Positions 15,753 through 25,154 are shown, counted from the stretch's first letter. The stretch is 42,001 nt of DNA from an uncultured Bacteroidaceae bacterium (GCA_905235285.1 CAJOLI010000033.1:1-42001); one strand, 5' to 3'. A program made the numbers and translations. The notes: generated by a model not told the origin, from the sequence alone.

Positions 15753-16154
15753 TCACTGATGTTGCAGGTAGAGCGAGTCCTCTAACATCTGACGGTCATA
15801 AGCCTCACGCAACAGCTCGTCGAACGTCTTTACGCGGTCAAGCTGCTCGAGCGCTTTCATGGCCTTGGCGTGGCGACGTTCACGGCGCCGAGCCTTGATG
15901 GCGAATGGGTGTGTAATCTTATCAATGATGCCGGGCGAGAGCTTCCCAAGAATATCGCCCAGCGATGGAGGCGCCATCGGAATCTTGATACGATTGCCAA
16001 CGAGAGGGAAAGAATCGACCATGAGGATTCGACCGCCACGGACGATGAGTTCGCGCATCGAGGTCACGGAGTCGCCGTAAACCTCCAGCGTATCGACCGA
16101 CTGTGGTTCTGCCGCCATCATGGCTACAAAAACTAAGGATAAGAGGCTTGTCAT
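15753..16154 (-). CDS. Small secreted or anchored protein of unknown function
   Basis: This 133-residue protein has a hydrophobic N-terminus (MTSLLSLVFVAMMAAEP) like a signal peptide. Next comes a short beta-like segment (SMRELIVRGGRILMVDSF), a proline/glycine stretch and a strongly basic helix (KARRRERRHAKAMKALEQLDR). Its ATG overlaps the stop of the MerR-family gene by 4 bases (ATGA), so they are co-translated. I do not recognise a family. Its conserved-looking design and coupling argue that it is real. Confidence 0.65.
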   Translation of the reverse strand: MTSLLSLVFVAMMAAEPQSVDTLEVYGDSVTSMRELIVRGGRILMVDSFPLVGNRIKIPMAPPSLGDILGKLSPGIIDKITHPFAIKARRRERRHAKAMKALEQLDRVKTFDELLREAYDRQMLEDSLYLQHQ

Positions 16155-16498
16155 ACTATTGAATCCAATTCTTTTTTAATATCCATAAGCTGTTCGCGAA
16201 CGCCCTGCAGGCGGTTGAGAAGGTCATTTGTATTGCGGGCACCGTCGTGGTTGCGCTGGATAAGCTCGCGCGCGGCAGCCAACTTCATGTTGCGGCCCTT
16301 CACAAGGTCGTTAACCAAACGAATCTCCTCGATATCCTCTTTGGTATACATGCGTACACCATTACCGCCTTTCTTGGGGCAGATGGTCGGGAACTCCTTT
16401 TCCCAATAGCGCAAGAGCGATGCAGGCAGAGAGAACATCTCGCTCACCTCAGCAATAGAATAGAAGGTCTTGAGGTCTTTGTTGGGATTGTATGCCAT
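16151..16498 (-). CDS. MerR-family transcriptional regulator
   Basis: This 115-residue protein has an N-terminal winged helix of MerR type: YSIAEVSEMFSLPASLLRYWEKEF as the recognition helix and RMYTKEDIEEIRLVNDLV as the wing and second helix. A coiled-coil dimerisation helix follows (LLNRLQGVREQLMDIKKELDSIV). There is no separate effector domain, as in the short MerR proteins common in Bacteroidetes. It is first in a two-gene unit with the small secreted protein. The target and signal are unknown. Confidence 0.88.
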   Translation of the reverse strand: MAYNPNKDLKTFYSIAEVSEMFSLPASLLRYWEKEFPTICPKKGGNGVRMYTKEDIEEIRLVNDLVKGRNMKLAAARELIQRNHDGARNTNDLLNRLQGVREQLMDIKKELDSIV

Positions 16499-16656
16499 AG
16501 GGGATTAAGTATTTGAAGTGAACAGATAGGGATGATAATGAAACTCCGCTTGCCCAAGACTGAAGGATATGCAATCAGGGTTGCTTCAGGATAATCCAGT
16601 TTCTGAACGGAGCCAGCTCCAGGGCAAAGACTGCACTGTTCCTGGCCCGCTTCAGG

Positions 16657-19284
16657 TCAGGACAAAGCCAGCTCCACGAACTTGTCGATAGCAGCACCAA
16701 GGCCGTCAGGGTTCTTGCCTCCGGCAGTGGCAAAATGAGGCTGACCACCGCCGCCGCCCTGCATCAGCTTGGCAGCTTCGCGGATGACCTTGCCGACGTT
16801 GACACCGTTTTCCTTTACCAAGGCATCGCCGGCAGCACACGTGAGCAAGGGCTTGCCGTCGTTTACGGAGCCGATGCAGACGAGGGCATTCTCGACCTCA
16901 GCACGCAGTTGGAAGGCGATGTCCTTCACGGCATCTGCCGGGAGGATGGTACGACCGCTGAGGACACAGACTCCGTCGCGATTGACAGCTGTCTCCTTCA
17001 GCCGTTGCTTGAAGGACTGGGCTTTCTCATGAATGAATTCCTCAGCCTGTTTCTTCAGACCACTATTCTCGCTGACAAGACGCTCGATGGCACCGCGCAG
17101 GTCTGGAGCGCCGTTGAACATCTGACGCAGAGCTTCCACCATGTCCTGTAGCTTATAAAGGGATTCTTCAACCTTGGCGCCCGTGACGGCTTCGATACGG
17201 CGAATGCCAGCTGCAACACTGCCCTCGCCTATAATCTTGAACATTCCAATCTGACCGGTAGCCTTGACGTGGCAGCCGCCGCAGAACTCAACGCTCTGGC
17301 CGAACTGCACTACACGGACACGGTCGCCATACTTCTCGCCAAAGAGGGCAATGGCACCGAGTTCCTTAGCCTGCTCGATGGGAACATCGCGGTGGTCCTG
17401 AAGGGATATGTTCTCGCGGATGCGGGCGTTGACGATGCGCTCTACCTGACGCAACTCTTCGGCAGTCACCTTCTGGAAGTGGCTGAAGTCGAAGCGCAAG
17501 CCATCGGGCGAGACGAGCGAGCCTTTCTGTTCGACGTGCGTGCCAAGAACCTCGCGCAAGGCTTGGTCGAGGAGGTGAGTGGCGCTGTGGTTAGCCTCGC
17601 TGGCACGGCGCTTGTCGGTATCGACGCAAGCCATAAACTCAGCCTCAGGATGTTCGGGTAACCGCTTGGCTATATGTACGGTCAGACCGTTCTCGCTCTT
17701 GGTATCGACGATATCGATAGTCTCAAACTCACTGACGAGGACACCCTGGTCACCAACCTGTCCGCCCATCTCGGCGTAGAAAGGTGTATTGTCGAGCACT
17801 ATCTGGTAGTAGGTCTGCTTCTTCTGCACGACCTTGCGGTAGCGCAGGATATGGCAGGTGTATTCGGTGAAGTCCCAACCGACGAACTTCGACTCAGCGA
17901 CGGAAACGCCGAGCACTGTCTGCCAGTCATCCGTCTCCACGGCAGCAGCATTGCGTGCGCGTTCCTTCTGCTTCTGCATTTCTGCGTTGAAGCCGGCCTC
18001 ATCGACGGTGAGGCCGTTCTCGCGGCAAATGAGCTCCGTCAGGTCAAGCGGGAAACCGTAAGTATCGAAAAGGGTGAAGGCCTGCACGCCGTCAATCTCG
18101 CTGCTGCCAGCGCCCTTCGTATCGGCCATGACGTGGTCAAGGAGTTTGATGCCAGTCTCAAGCGTGCGCAGGAAGCTCTCTTCCTCTTCCTTCATGACCT
18201 TGTCGATAAGCTCTTTCTGAGCTACAAGTTCGGGGTAGGCCTCGCCCATCTCTGCCGTAAGTGTTGGCAGGAGCAGGTGGATGAAGGGTTTCTTCTGGCC
18301 AAGGAAGGTATAGGCGTAGCGTACGGCACGGCGCAAGATGCGGCGGATGACATAGCCGGCCTTAGCATTGGATGGAAGCTGGCCGTCAGCTATGGAGAAG
18401 GCTACGGCGCGGATATGGTCGGCGATGACGCGCATGGCAACATCGACCTCTTCCGTCTCGCCGTAACGTTTGCCTGAGAGCTGCTCAATGGCACGAATGA
18501 CGGGCTGGAAGACATCTGTGTCGTAGTTGGAGTGCTTGCCCTGCAGGGCACGGACGAGGCGCTCGAAGCCCATACCGGTGTCAATGACGTTCATGCCAAG
18601 CTTCACGAGCGAGCCGTCGGCCTTGCGCTCAAACTGCATGAAGACGAGGTTCCAGATTTCTATGACCTGAGGGTCGTCCTTGTTGACCAGCTCACGACCG
18701 GGCACGGCAGCCTTCTCTTCGGGCGTGCGACTGTCGAGGTGTATCTCTGAGCAGGGGCCGCAGGGGCCGGTGTCGCCCATTTCCCAGAAGTTGTCGTGCT
18801 TGTTGCCGTTAATGATATGGTCGGCAGGCACGTGCTTTGCCCAAAACGAGGCAGCCTCGTCGTCGCGGGGAATATTATCATCGGGCGAACCCTCGAAGAC
18901 GGTGACATAGAGGTCCTTGGGATCGAGGCCGAGGACGTCGACCAGATATTCCCAAGCCATATCGATGGCGCCCTCCTTGAAGTAGTCGCCGAACGACCAG
19001 TTGCCTAACATCTCGAACATAGTGTGGTGGTAGGTGTCGTGGCCCACCTCCTCGAGGTCGTTGTGCTTGCCGCTGACGCGCAGACATTTCTGAGAGTCGG
19101 CGCGGCGGCGAGGCTCGGGATCTTTGGTGCCGAGGATGATGTCTTTCCACTGGTTCATGCCGGCATTAGTGAACATAAGAGTGGGGTCGTCCTTGACGAC
19201 CATAGGGGCAGAGGGGACGATGGCGTGCCCTTTAGAAGCGAAGAACTGCTTGAAGCTCTCGCGGATTTCTTTTGCTGTAAGCAT
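16657..19284 (-). CDS. alaS: Alanyl-tRNA synthetase
   Basis: This 875-residue class II synthetase charges tRNA-Ala. The catalytic domain shows [32 protein letters not shown] and [15 protein letters not shown]. The editing domain carries the zinc ligands HSATH (about residue 565) and CGGCH (about 668). The C-terminal DHHA1 domain ends in [19 protein letters not shown]. The length is normal. It starts at ATG 19284, preceded by in-phase heptamers and a -7 box. Confidence 0.98.
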   Translation of the reverse strand: MLTAKEIRESFKQFFASKGHAIVPSAPMVVKDDPTLMFTNAGMNQWKDIILGTKDPEPRRRADSQKCLRVSGKHNDLEEVGHDTYHHTMFEMLGNWSFGDYFKEGAIDMAWEYLVDVLGLDPKDLYVTVFEGSPDDNIPRDDEAASFWAKHVPADHIINGNKHDNFWEMGDTGPCGPCSEIHLDSRTPEEKAAVPGRELVNKDDPQVIEIWNLVFMQFERKADGSLVKLGMNVIDTGMGFERLVRALQGKHSNYDTDVFQPVIRAIEQLSGKRYGETEEVDVAMRVIADHIRAVAFSIADGQLPSNAKAGYVIRRILRRAVRYAYTFLGQKKPFIHLLLPTLTAEMGEAYPELVAQKELIDKVMKEEEESFLRTLETGIKLLDHVMADTKGAGSSEIDGVQAFTLFDTYGFPLDLTELICRENGLTVDEAGFNAEMQKQKERARNAAAVETDDWQTVLGVSVAESKFVGWDFTEYTCHILRYRKVVQKKQTYYQIVLDNTPFYAEMGGQVGDQGVLVSEFETIDIVDTKSENGLTVHIAKRLPEHPEAEFMACVDTDKRRASEANHSATHLLDQALREVLGTHVEQKGSLVSPDGLRFDFSHFQKVTAEELRQVERIVNARIRENISLQDHRDVPIEQAKELGAIALFGEKYGDRVRVVQFGQSVEFCGGCHVKATGQIGMFKIIGEGSVAAGIRRIEAVTGAKVEESLYKLQDMVEALRQMFNGAPDLRGAIERLVSENSGLKKQAEEFIHEKAQSFKQRLKETAVNRDGVCVLSGRTILPADAVKDIAFQLRAEVENALVCIGSVNDGKPLLTCAAGDALVKENGVNVGKVIREAAKLMQGGGGGQPHFATAGGKNPDGLGAAIDKFVELALS

Positions 19285-19289
19285 TATGT

Positions 19290-19317
19290 GATTTACTATT
19301 TACTTTTTACTCTTTAT
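19290..19317. repeat. Short tandem heptamers upstream of alaS
   Basis: On the plus strand GATTTAC (19290-19296), TATTTAC (19297-19303), TTTTTAC (19304-19310) and TCTTTAT (19311-19317) follow each other without gaps. They end 5 bases before the alaS ATG, inside its predicted leader. Confidence 0.65.
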
Positions 19318-19353
19318 GACTTGGCGTTGATTCTTCTTGCACCTTTTCGCGTG

Positions 19354-19361
19354 CAAAGGTA
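19354..19361 (-). promoter_or_regulatory. -7 box for alaS
   Basis: TACCTTTG on the minus strand fits TAnnTTTG and predicts a leader of about 60 bases that contains the heptamer array. A small dyad TTGCAC/GTGCAA overlaps its downstream edge. Confidence 0.55.
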
Positions 19362-19431
19362 CAAAAAAAAGCTCACAACTGCCCGCTTATACAATAATTA
19401 ATATAGTTTTTCGGCCGCAGGACATGAGTTT

Positions 19432-20034
19432 TCATCTGAAGAAACTGAAGTTGACGCTACCGTAAGCCCTGTGATCTACGAAATGGGGATGCCCGGAGAA
19501 GTCCTGAGTGCGCCCGTGTTCTAAAACGAAAAGGCCATCAGCATTCAGAAGTGATGATGTGCGAAGGCCCGCTGATAACTGGCCGCTGCGCGAATCCGTA
19601 GTCACGTCCTCAGCACCTTCGCCAAAGACGAGGTCGGGCAGGCTCTCGAGTTCGGGCAAGGCATAAGGGGGATCGGCAAAGATGAAGTCGAAAGTTTCGG
19701 CTGACTTGCGCAGGAAGCGGAGCACGTCAGCACGGAGCAGCGTCACACAAGACTCAGCGCCAAGGATTTTCAGAAATTGCCGGATGAACGAGCAGTGCTG
19801 AGGATCAAGTTCCACGGAAGTGACGTGCGAGCAACCGCGCGAGAGCAACTCGAGCGTGATGCTGCCCGTACCGGCAAAGAGGTCAAGAGCGCGTGGCTCG
19901 TCGGCTTCAAAATCGATATAGGAGCGCAACACATTGAAGAGGTTCTCCTTGGCGAAATCCGTCGTAGGACGAGCCTTGAACGAGCGAGGCACCTCAAAAT
20001 GACGACCGCGGTATTTACCTGCTACTACTCTCAC
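19432..20034 (-). CDS. rsmD: 16S rRNA (guanine966-N2)-methyltransferase RsmD
   Basis: This 200-residue SAM-dependent methyltransferase shows RVVAGKYRGRHFEVP at the start, ALDLFAGTGSITLELLSRG (SAM-binding motif I), SVELDP (motif II) and the catalytic DPPY motif in FIFADPPYALPE. The start codon is GTG at 20034, because the protein begins exactly at the family N-terminus and no ATG is available. It lies 43 bases after a DUF3822 gene, a pairing I recall as frequent in Bacteroidetes. Confidence 0.93.
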   Translation of the reverse strand: MRVVAGKYRGRHFEVPRSFKARPTTDFAKENLFNVLRSYIDFEADEPRALDLFAGTGSITLELLSRGCSHVTSVELDPQHCSFIRQFLKILGAESCVTLLRADVLRFLRKSAETFDFIFADPPYALPELESLPDLVFGEGAEDVTTDSRSGQLSAGLRTSSLLNADGLFVLEHGRTQDFSGHPHFVDHRAYGSVNFSFFR

Positions 20035-20077
20035 TTCTCTCTATCGTTTATGTTTCTGTATACGATTTGCTGAAGGC

Positions 20078-20911
20078 CTAAAGCCTATTGAGCAACAGGG
20101 CTTTCAGGTCGAGAGGCATCTTTCGTTCACGTGCCAGAGCCACGTTAGGGAAGAGCTCAGAGGGCTGAATGCTGTCGACATTCCGAAGATAGAGCCCAAA
20201 GCCTTGAAGCAACAGATTGAGCTCAGGATATGCCTCGTCGGCGACGATTATCAAGCGGTCGGACTCGGCTTCCAAGCCCAGCATCTGCCACACGTTGAGG
20301 ACAAAGTATTGTATATTGGTCTTCTGCTTCTCAGCAAAGGTGTTGGCATAGCGCAGACGACCATTGGCAAAGGTGATGACCTCGATGCCTTCATCAGCAA
20401 GACAGCAAAAGAGATAGTGGCAATCGGAGAGGTTATCGTCGGCATAACGTGACAAACGCTCAATAAGCATCGAACGCGAGGCGAAGATGCGGGCCGTGGG
20501 ATAATACTGAAGGATGGCATCCTCAACATCGCGGCTTATGGCAAACAGCTCTACAGACTCGAGCTCGGGGAGTATGGTGTAGGCCACACGACTGTCGAGC
20601 ATGCTCTGCTGAGGAAACGTAAAAGAGAAGAGGTCCACGGCCTCCTCACGGCGGAAGGCCTCAAGAGGCACGTGCGTCGAGGGCGTACAAACGAGGACGT
20701 AAGCCTGGCCTATCTGGCGGTTGAAATATTCCGGACGACCGAGCTCGCGCTGCAGCTGCTCGGCCAGAGAGCACGCATCGGACGCTGCGAAATGCTCGCC
20801 TTGGATGAGCGTGTTCGACTGCACATCGCAGACGAAAAAAGAAAATCCATCCGCACGCAGGCGGATGGATAGACTTAATGGCGTGAAAGATTTACTCCCA
20901 GTTGCCGGCAT
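20078..20911 (-). CDS. DUF3822 family protein
   Basis: This 277-residue cytoplasmic protein has an actin-like (ASKHA-type) look: repeated beta-strand segments such as LSIRLRADGFSFFVCD, QAYVLVCTPSTHVPLEAF and DCHYLFCCLADEGIEVITFANGRLRY. This resembles the DUF3822 proteins encoded next to rsmD in Bacteroidetes; the function is unknown to me. The first ATG is 20911, which overlaps the end of the upstream gene by 20 bases in another frame. The longer TTG start at 20938 is less likely. Confidence 0.75.
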   Translation of the reverse strand: MPATGSKSFTPLSLSIRLRADGFSFFVCDVQSNTLIQGEHFAASDACSLAEQLQRELGRPEYFNRQIGQAYVLVCTPSTHVPLEAFRREEAVDLFSFTFPQQSMLDSRVAYTILPELESVELFAISRDVEDAILQYYPTARIFASRSMLIERLSRYADDNLSDCHYLFCCLADEGIEVITFANGRLRYANTFAEKQKTNIQYFVLNVWQMLGLEAESDRLIIVADEAYPELNLLLQGFGLYLRNVDSIQPSELFPNVALARERKMPLDLKALLLNRL

Positions 20912-21578
20912 TGTTGTTCCAGTTGTAGAGATCACCAATCTTCAGACCGGCAAAGGCACCCATATCGTCAGCGAGCTGACGGCGGTTTACGATGAGGCGT
21001 TCGCCATTGCGACCCATGTTCTTGAGGAAGCTCTCATCGGGAGCACTGCACTCCATGACATACTGCTGGGTGCCAGAACGAGTGACGGTGAGGAAAGTCT
21101 CCAGCTTGAAGGTATCGCCTTCAGCGTAAGGAATATAACGCAATGAATCAGGATTGAAGCCCTCGCCGAAGAGCGAATCGGAGAGGACAACCCATGTAGT
21201 GTCGCGGCGGAAACCTTGCAGGCCGTTGGCAGCGATTTCTGCAGCATTACCGCGAGCCACAATGGCAGCGGCCTTAGCCTCGGTGAGGCCTTTCTCCATC
21301 TGCTCATCAGAGAGGACACCCTCCTTTACGATCTTAGGAATACGGCCATTGCGGACAAACTCTACGAGCTTCCAAAGGCTGTCGCAATAAGCAGCATCGG
21401 GGCTCTGAAGCTTGAACTGCTCCTGGGCATCCTTAATCTGGAGAAGACGAGCCTTGACGGCATTTTCACGAACTGTGACTTCCTTCTGGAAGTCAATGTC
21501 ATCTTGAATACTACGCCAGCAGATGAAGAGCAGGCCGACGACACAAAGCGCTAAAAGCGCATTAAATACCTTTTTCAT
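20892..21578 (-). CDS. Membrane-anchored periplasmic protein of unknown function
   Basis: From ATG 21578 the product is about 228 residues: MKKVFNALLALCVVGLLFICW is one membrane anchor, followed by a coiled-coil segment (EVTVRENAVKARLLQIKDAQEQFKLQ) and an Asp/Glu-rich globular part ending NNNAGNWE. An upstream TTG-type extension (to 21629) is not needed. It is the first gene of the minus-strand set with DUF3822 and rsmD and overlaps DUF3822. It resembles conserved Bacteroidetes hypothetical proteins, but I cannot name a family. Confidence 0.75.
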   Translation of the reverse strand: MKKVFNALLALCVVGLLFICWRSIQDDIDFQKEVTVRENAVKARLLQIKDAQEQFKLQSPDAAYCDSLWKLVEFVRNGRIPKIVKEGVLSDEQMEKGLTEAKAAAIVARGNAAEIAANGLQGFRRDTTWVVLSDSLFGEGFNPDSLRYIPYAEGDTFKLETFLTVTRSGTQQYVMECSAPDESFLKNMGRNGERLIVNRRQLADDMGAFAGLKIGDLYNWNNNAGNWE

Positions 21579-21602
21579 AATACGTATATGAAGCTTTTTG
21601 TT

Positions 21603-21610
21603 TATATTTG
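21603..21610 (+). promoter_or_regulatory. -7 box for the RecD-like helicase
   Basis: TATATTTG fits TAnnTTTG and lies 63 bases before ATG 21674. It sits next to the opposing box at 21616. Confidence 0.4.
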
Positions 21611-21615
21611 CATCG

Positions 21616-21623
21616 CAAAAGTA
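21616..21623 (-). promoter_or_regulatory. -7 box for the anchored protein/DUF3822/rsmD unit
   Basis: TACTTTTG on the minus strand fits TAnnTTTG and lies 38 bases before ATG 21578. The two opposing -7 boxes are only 5 bases apart, so the promoters probably interfere with each other. Confidence 0.5.
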
Positions 21624-21673
21624 AAACAAATTATTTGAATAGACCTCATCTTAGATGATTTTTTTCACTTCCG

Positions 21674-23209
21674 ATGGCAATAAATAATGAAATGAGGGCT
21701 TTAATACTCGATAATTTCGGGTTTAGGCCTACGACTGAGCAGGAAAATGCTGCCAAAATGATGGCTGACTTCGTTCTCGAGAAGGAAAGCAACAGCATTT
21801 TCATTCTCAGAGGATATGCTGGCACGGGCAAGACGACGCTTGTGGGGGCGCTCGTGCGCTCCCTCGACCTGCTGATGCAACGCACCGTGCTCATGGCATC
21901 GACGGGAAGAGCGGCAAAAGTGTTCGCACAGCACACCGGGCACACGGCCTACACCATACACAAGCGGATCTACCGCCAGAAAACCTTCACAGGAAATATG
22001 GAAGGATTCATGCAGGGAGTCAACCTGATGAAACATACGCTGTTCATTGTTGACGAGGCTTCTATGATCTCAAACGATGGAAGCTTAGGCTCGACCTTCG
22101 GCACCGGCCGACTGCTCGATGACCTCATACAGTTCGTTTACTCGGGCGAAGGATGCCGGCTCATGCTCATCGGCGACACAGCACAGCTACCGCCCGTAGG
22201 CGAAGTAGAGAGCCCCGCTCTCGACGCCGACAACATTGCAGCCTACGGACTCCGAGTCAGCCAGACAACTCTGACACAGGTCGTGCGGCAAGTCTCAGAA
22301 TCAGGCATACTATGGAATGCAACAAACCTCCGGCGAGCGCTCGCTGAGGACGACATTTATGCCTTCCCCCGCCTGCGGCTGACAGCTGACGTTGTCTACG
22401 TCTCCGGCTCAGAACTCATCGAAGAGCTGGAACAAGCCTACAACGAATGTGGCACTGACGACACCATAGTTGTTACACGCTCCAACGCACGCGCCAAGGC
22501 TTTTAACCTGGGCATACGAGGACGCATCCTGGGCTACGAGGAAGAACTGAGCGGAGGCGACCGGCTCGTAATAGTGAAAAACAACTACCACTGGCTTAAG
22601 CCGGACGCTGAACAGCTCGCAAAAACCTACGAGCGCGAACGGCAGAAGACTCAAGAAATGAAGGAACAAGGGCAAAGGCCCGACACCCCAGAGGATGATG
22701 CAGATATAGGACCGGCGATGGAATTTATTGCCAACGGAGACACCGCCGTTATTCACCGCTTCCGCAACGAACGCGAGGCTCACGGTTTCCGATTCGTTGA
22801 CGCCACCATAGCTTTTCCCGACTTCGACGACGTAGAAATAGAAGCCACAATCTTGCTCGACACGCTAACCAGCGAAGCGCCCGCCCTGACACGCAGCCAG
22901 CAGGAAGAACTGTTCCAACGTGTTTGGGACGACTATCCCGAATTGACAAATAAAAAGGACCGCATGAAGGCCATAAAAGATGACCCATACTTCAATGCCC
23001 TGCAGGTGAAATACGCCTACGCCGTCACCTGCCACAAGGCACAGGGCGGGCAGTGGAGGCGCGTCTTCGTCGACCAAGGATTCGTCAGCGAAGACATGCT
23101 CGGGCCAGACTACTACCGATGGTTATACACCGCATTGACACGTGCTACAGAAAAAACATACCTCATCAACTGGCCAAAACAAGGGCTCGAAACAGATTAC
23201 GAGGACTGA
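21674..23209 (+). CDS. RecD-like ATP-dependent DNA helicase (SF1)
   Basis: This 511-residue superfamily 1 helicase shows Walker A RGYAGTGKTT at about 46-55, Walker B FIVDEASM, motif III GDTAQLPPVG, and the C-terminal UvrD-type YAYAVTCHKAQGGQW and YTALTRATEKTYLINW. It is shorter than RecD2 and lacks its N-terminal domain, matching the compact RecD/TraA-like helicases common in Bacteroidetes. A role in DNA repair or replication restart is inferred. It diverges from the DUF3822 set. Confidence 0.9.
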   Translation: MAINNEMRALILDNFGFRPTTEQENAAKMMADFVLEKESNSIFILRGYAGTGKTTLVGALVRSLDLLMQRTVLMASTGRAAKVFAQHTGHTAYTIHKRIYRQKTFTGNMEGFMQGVNLMKHTLFIVDEASMISNDGSLGSTFGTGRLLDDLIQFVYSGEGCRLMLIGDTAQLPPVGEVESPALDADNIAAYGLRVSQTTLTQVVRQVSESGILWNATNLRRALAEDDIYAFPRLRLTADVVYVSGSELIEELEQAYNECGTDDTIVVTRSNARAKAFNLGIRGRILGYEEELSGGDRLVIVKNNYHWLKPDAEQLAKTYERERQKTQEMKEQGQRPDTPEDDADIGPAMEFIANGDTAVIHRFRNEREAHGFRFVDATIAFPDFDDVEIEATILLDTLTSEAPALTRSQQEELFQRVWDDYPELTNKKDRMKAIKDDPYFNALQVKYAYAVTCHKAQGGQWRRVFVDQGFVSEDMLGPDYYRWLYTALTRATEKTYLINWPKQGLETDYED

Positions 23210-23253
23210 CACCTCACGATGAACCACAAATAATGAAATAAAAAGGTCTGATG

Positions 23254-23285
23254 TTTGGTCGGTTTCTCCGAGTTTACTATCTTTG
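23254..23285 (+). promoter_or_regulatory. Promoter of the AraC-family gene
   Basis: TTTG (23254-23257), 20 bases, then TATCTTTG (23278-23285): a textbook Bacteroidetes -33/-7 pair, 39 bases before ATG 23325. Confidence 0.75.
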
Positions 23286-23324
23286 CAGCACAATAAAAGA
23301 CAAGAAAAGCTCACTATAGACAGA

Positions 23325-24236
23325 ATGGGAACGAAACCTACCTTCCAGCAAATCATCACGTTGGAGATTCCGAAGATTCCGGATGACTTCGGCACGGGAC
23401 GACTACAGAACCTGCTTATCATCTTCGACAACATCCATCAGCCTTTTCCTTTTCCCAGCAACAAAGAGCCATTTCCTCTCAAATGCGAATCCTTCTTCAC
23501 CGTGACAGTGCTCAAAGGAAGCATTAAAATGCTCGTCAACCTACATGAAATCGAGGTGAAAGAGCGGCAGACACTTGCGATGATGCCGGGATGCATCTTC
23601 GAGGGACGCACCATCAGCGACGACCTGAAGTTTTGCGGAATGCTCGTCGACAAAGAGTACTTTGAGACGATAAGAACGAATGTCGGTATTAGACTCGACC
23701 TCACTAAACGCTACTACGACTACATAGTCACAGAATTCTCCGACGCGGCCATCGAGAACCACCTGCAGATGTACTCACTCCTGGCAAAGGAACTCAAGCG
23801 CGAGGACTACTTATACAAGAAAGAGGTAATTCAACGTTATTTCGAAATTTCTGTGCTGAAAAACCTCTCGCTCAAAGAGTCATCAATAAAGCAGAAAGAA
23901 CTCAACAAACCCCTCAACCGCAAGGAAGAAATCTTCCACGACTTCCTCGAGCTACTCGAGGAGTACTACACACAGGAGCGAAGCATCAGTTTCTACGCCG
24001 ACCGCATGTGCCTTACACCCAAGTATTTGTCTACCATCATCAAGGAAGTCAGCGGCAAACATGGTATGCAGTGGATTGACGAGTATGTCTCACTCGAGGC
24101 AAAAGCGCTCTTACGCAACAGCACCTTGAGCGTCAAGCAGGTCAGCGACCAGCTCAACTTTCCCTCACAGAGCATGTTCGGACGCTTCTTCAAGAAAATG
24201 ACCGGCTACTCGCCGAAACAATACAAATTACTATAA
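23325..24236 (+). CDS. AraC-family transcriptional regulator
   Basis: This 303-residue protein has an N-terminal cupin-like sensor part (about 15-140: FFTVTVLKGSIKMLVNLHEIEV, LAMMPGCIFEGR). The C-terminal double helix-turn-helix is about residues 205-303 (ISFYADRMCLTPKYLSTIIKEVSG and SVKQVSDQLNFPSQSMFGRFFKKMTGYSPKQYK). The ATG at 23325 fits the promoter; the longer TTG start at 23283 would overlap the -7 box. It has its own promoter and terminator, so it is monocistronic. The effector and targets are unknown. Confidence 0.92.
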   Translation: MGTKPTFQQIITLEIPKIPDDFGTGRLQNLLIIFDNIHQPFPFPSNKEPFPLKCESFFTVTVLKGSIKMLVNLHEIEVKERQTLAMMPGCIFEGRTISDDLKFCGMLVDKEYFETIRTNVGIRLDLTKRYYDYIVTEFSDAAIENHLQMYSLLAKELKREDYLYKKEVIQRYFEISVLKNLSLKESSIKQKELNKPLNRKEEIFHDFLELLEEYYTQERSISFYADRMCLTPKYLSTIIKEVSGKHGMQWIDEYVSLEAKALLRNSTLSVKQVSDQLNFPSQSMFGRFFKKMTGYSPKQYKLL

Positions 24237-24329
24237 GTCGTGCAGATACGACCGGGCACAACTAAAAGGCCGAACGCGCGCGAAAATACGACCGTATGTA
24301 TGCGGCAATACTACAGGATGTATATGACA

Positions 24330-24372
24330 ACACGACCGGTCGTATCTCTTTGAACAACCGGTCGTGTTTTTT
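24330..24372 (+). terminator. Terminator of the AraC-family gene
   Basis: ACACGACCGGT (24330-24340) pairs with ACCGGTCGTGT (24357-24367), followed by a T-run (24367-24372). The motif ACGACCG also occurs at about 24248 and 24291 in front of it. Confidence 0.85.
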
Positions 24373-24512
24373 ATTATTGCTGTCCGCTAAAAATAAAGAA
24401 TATGAAAAACTAATGGGCCTTACTTTTTGAAAATAGAATCCACAATGTCTGTTTATCGGTAATATAGATTCTTATTTCATCCCCTTTCAACTTTTAACGG
24501 ACATCAATAATA
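24372..24512. mobile_element. MITE-like inverted-repeat element or IS remnant
   Basis: A 141-bp segment is bounded by 21-bp inverted ends, TATTATTG-N-TGTCCG-Y-TAAAA at 24372-24392 and its complement at 24492-24512 (19 of 21 match). The 99-base interior has no credible reading frame but holds a smaller AGAATC/GATTCT dyad. No clear target-site duplication is visible. The rest of the 319-base gap holds the AraC terminator and AT-rich sequence before the convergent Lrp gene. Confidence 0.45.
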
Positions 24513-24555
24513 TTTTATATATCCGTTTTGGCGTCAACAGCTTAAAGATTACATC

Positions 24556-25038
24556 TTACTCGACTGTCTCGTCAACAGATGAGGGGATAGGCATCTGCCT
24601 GTTGAAGGCTTCATGGAAGCTTATAATGGACTCGGTACGCTGCAGGCCTAAGGGTCGGAGCTTATCCTGAATGATTTCCATCAGGTGCGCATTATTGCGA
24701 GCATACAGCTTAACGAATATATCGTAGCCTCCGGTAGTGACATGACATTCAACCACTTCGGGTATCTCGCGTAGTTCAGCCATGACACGGTCGAAATCTG
24801 ACGGCGACTTGAGGTAGATACCTACGAAAGCACACGTGTCATAACCTATCTTATTTGGATTAAGGACAAACTGCGAACCTTTGAGTACGCCTAACTTGAA
24901 GAGGCGATGTATGCGCTGGTGTATGGCAGCGCCACTGACGTTACACTGGCGAGCAACCTCAAGGAATGGCCGACGGGCATCGCTGGCGATGAGTTGTAAT
25001 ATCTGTTCGTCTAACGGATCTAAGCGTTGGTGACTCAT
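24556..25038 (-). CDS. Lrp/AsnC-family transcriptional regulator
   Basis: This 160-residue protein has an N-terminal HTH (LDPLDEQILQLIASDARRPFLEVARQCNVSGAAIHQRIHRL) and a C-terminal RAM ligand-binding domain (FVGIYLKSPSDFDRVMAELREIPEVVECHVTTGGYDIFVKLYARN). Family members sense amino acids and control metabolism as octamers. The start is ATG 25038. It is separated from the exbD genes by a terminator and is probably monocistronic. The effector is unknown. Confidence 0.95.
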   Translation of the reverse strand: MSHQRLDPLDEQILQLIASDARRPFLEVARQCNVSGAAIHQRIHRLFKLGVLKGSQFVLNPNKIGYDTCAFVGIYLKSPSDFDRVMAELREIPEVVECHVTTGGYDIFVKLYARNNAHLMEIIQDKLRPLGLQRTESIISFHEAFNRQMPIPSSVDETVE

Positions 25039-25115
25039 TGTTGATTTATTGATTTTGAATGGATTTGACTTCTGCGTCCGGCTTTATTTCAAAGACCGCC
25101 GAACGCATGATAAGG

Positions 25116-25154
25116 AAAAAGCGGCGACCTCAGAGCGTAGAGGCCGTCGCTTTT
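25116..25154 (-). terminator. Terminator of the exb operon
   Basis: AAAAGCGGCGACCTC pairs with GAGGCCGTCGCTTTT (two G-U pairs) and is followed by TTTTTCC on the minus strand. It lies 36 bases past the last exbD stop. The T-run on the other side could make it bidirectional. Confidence 0.8.
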
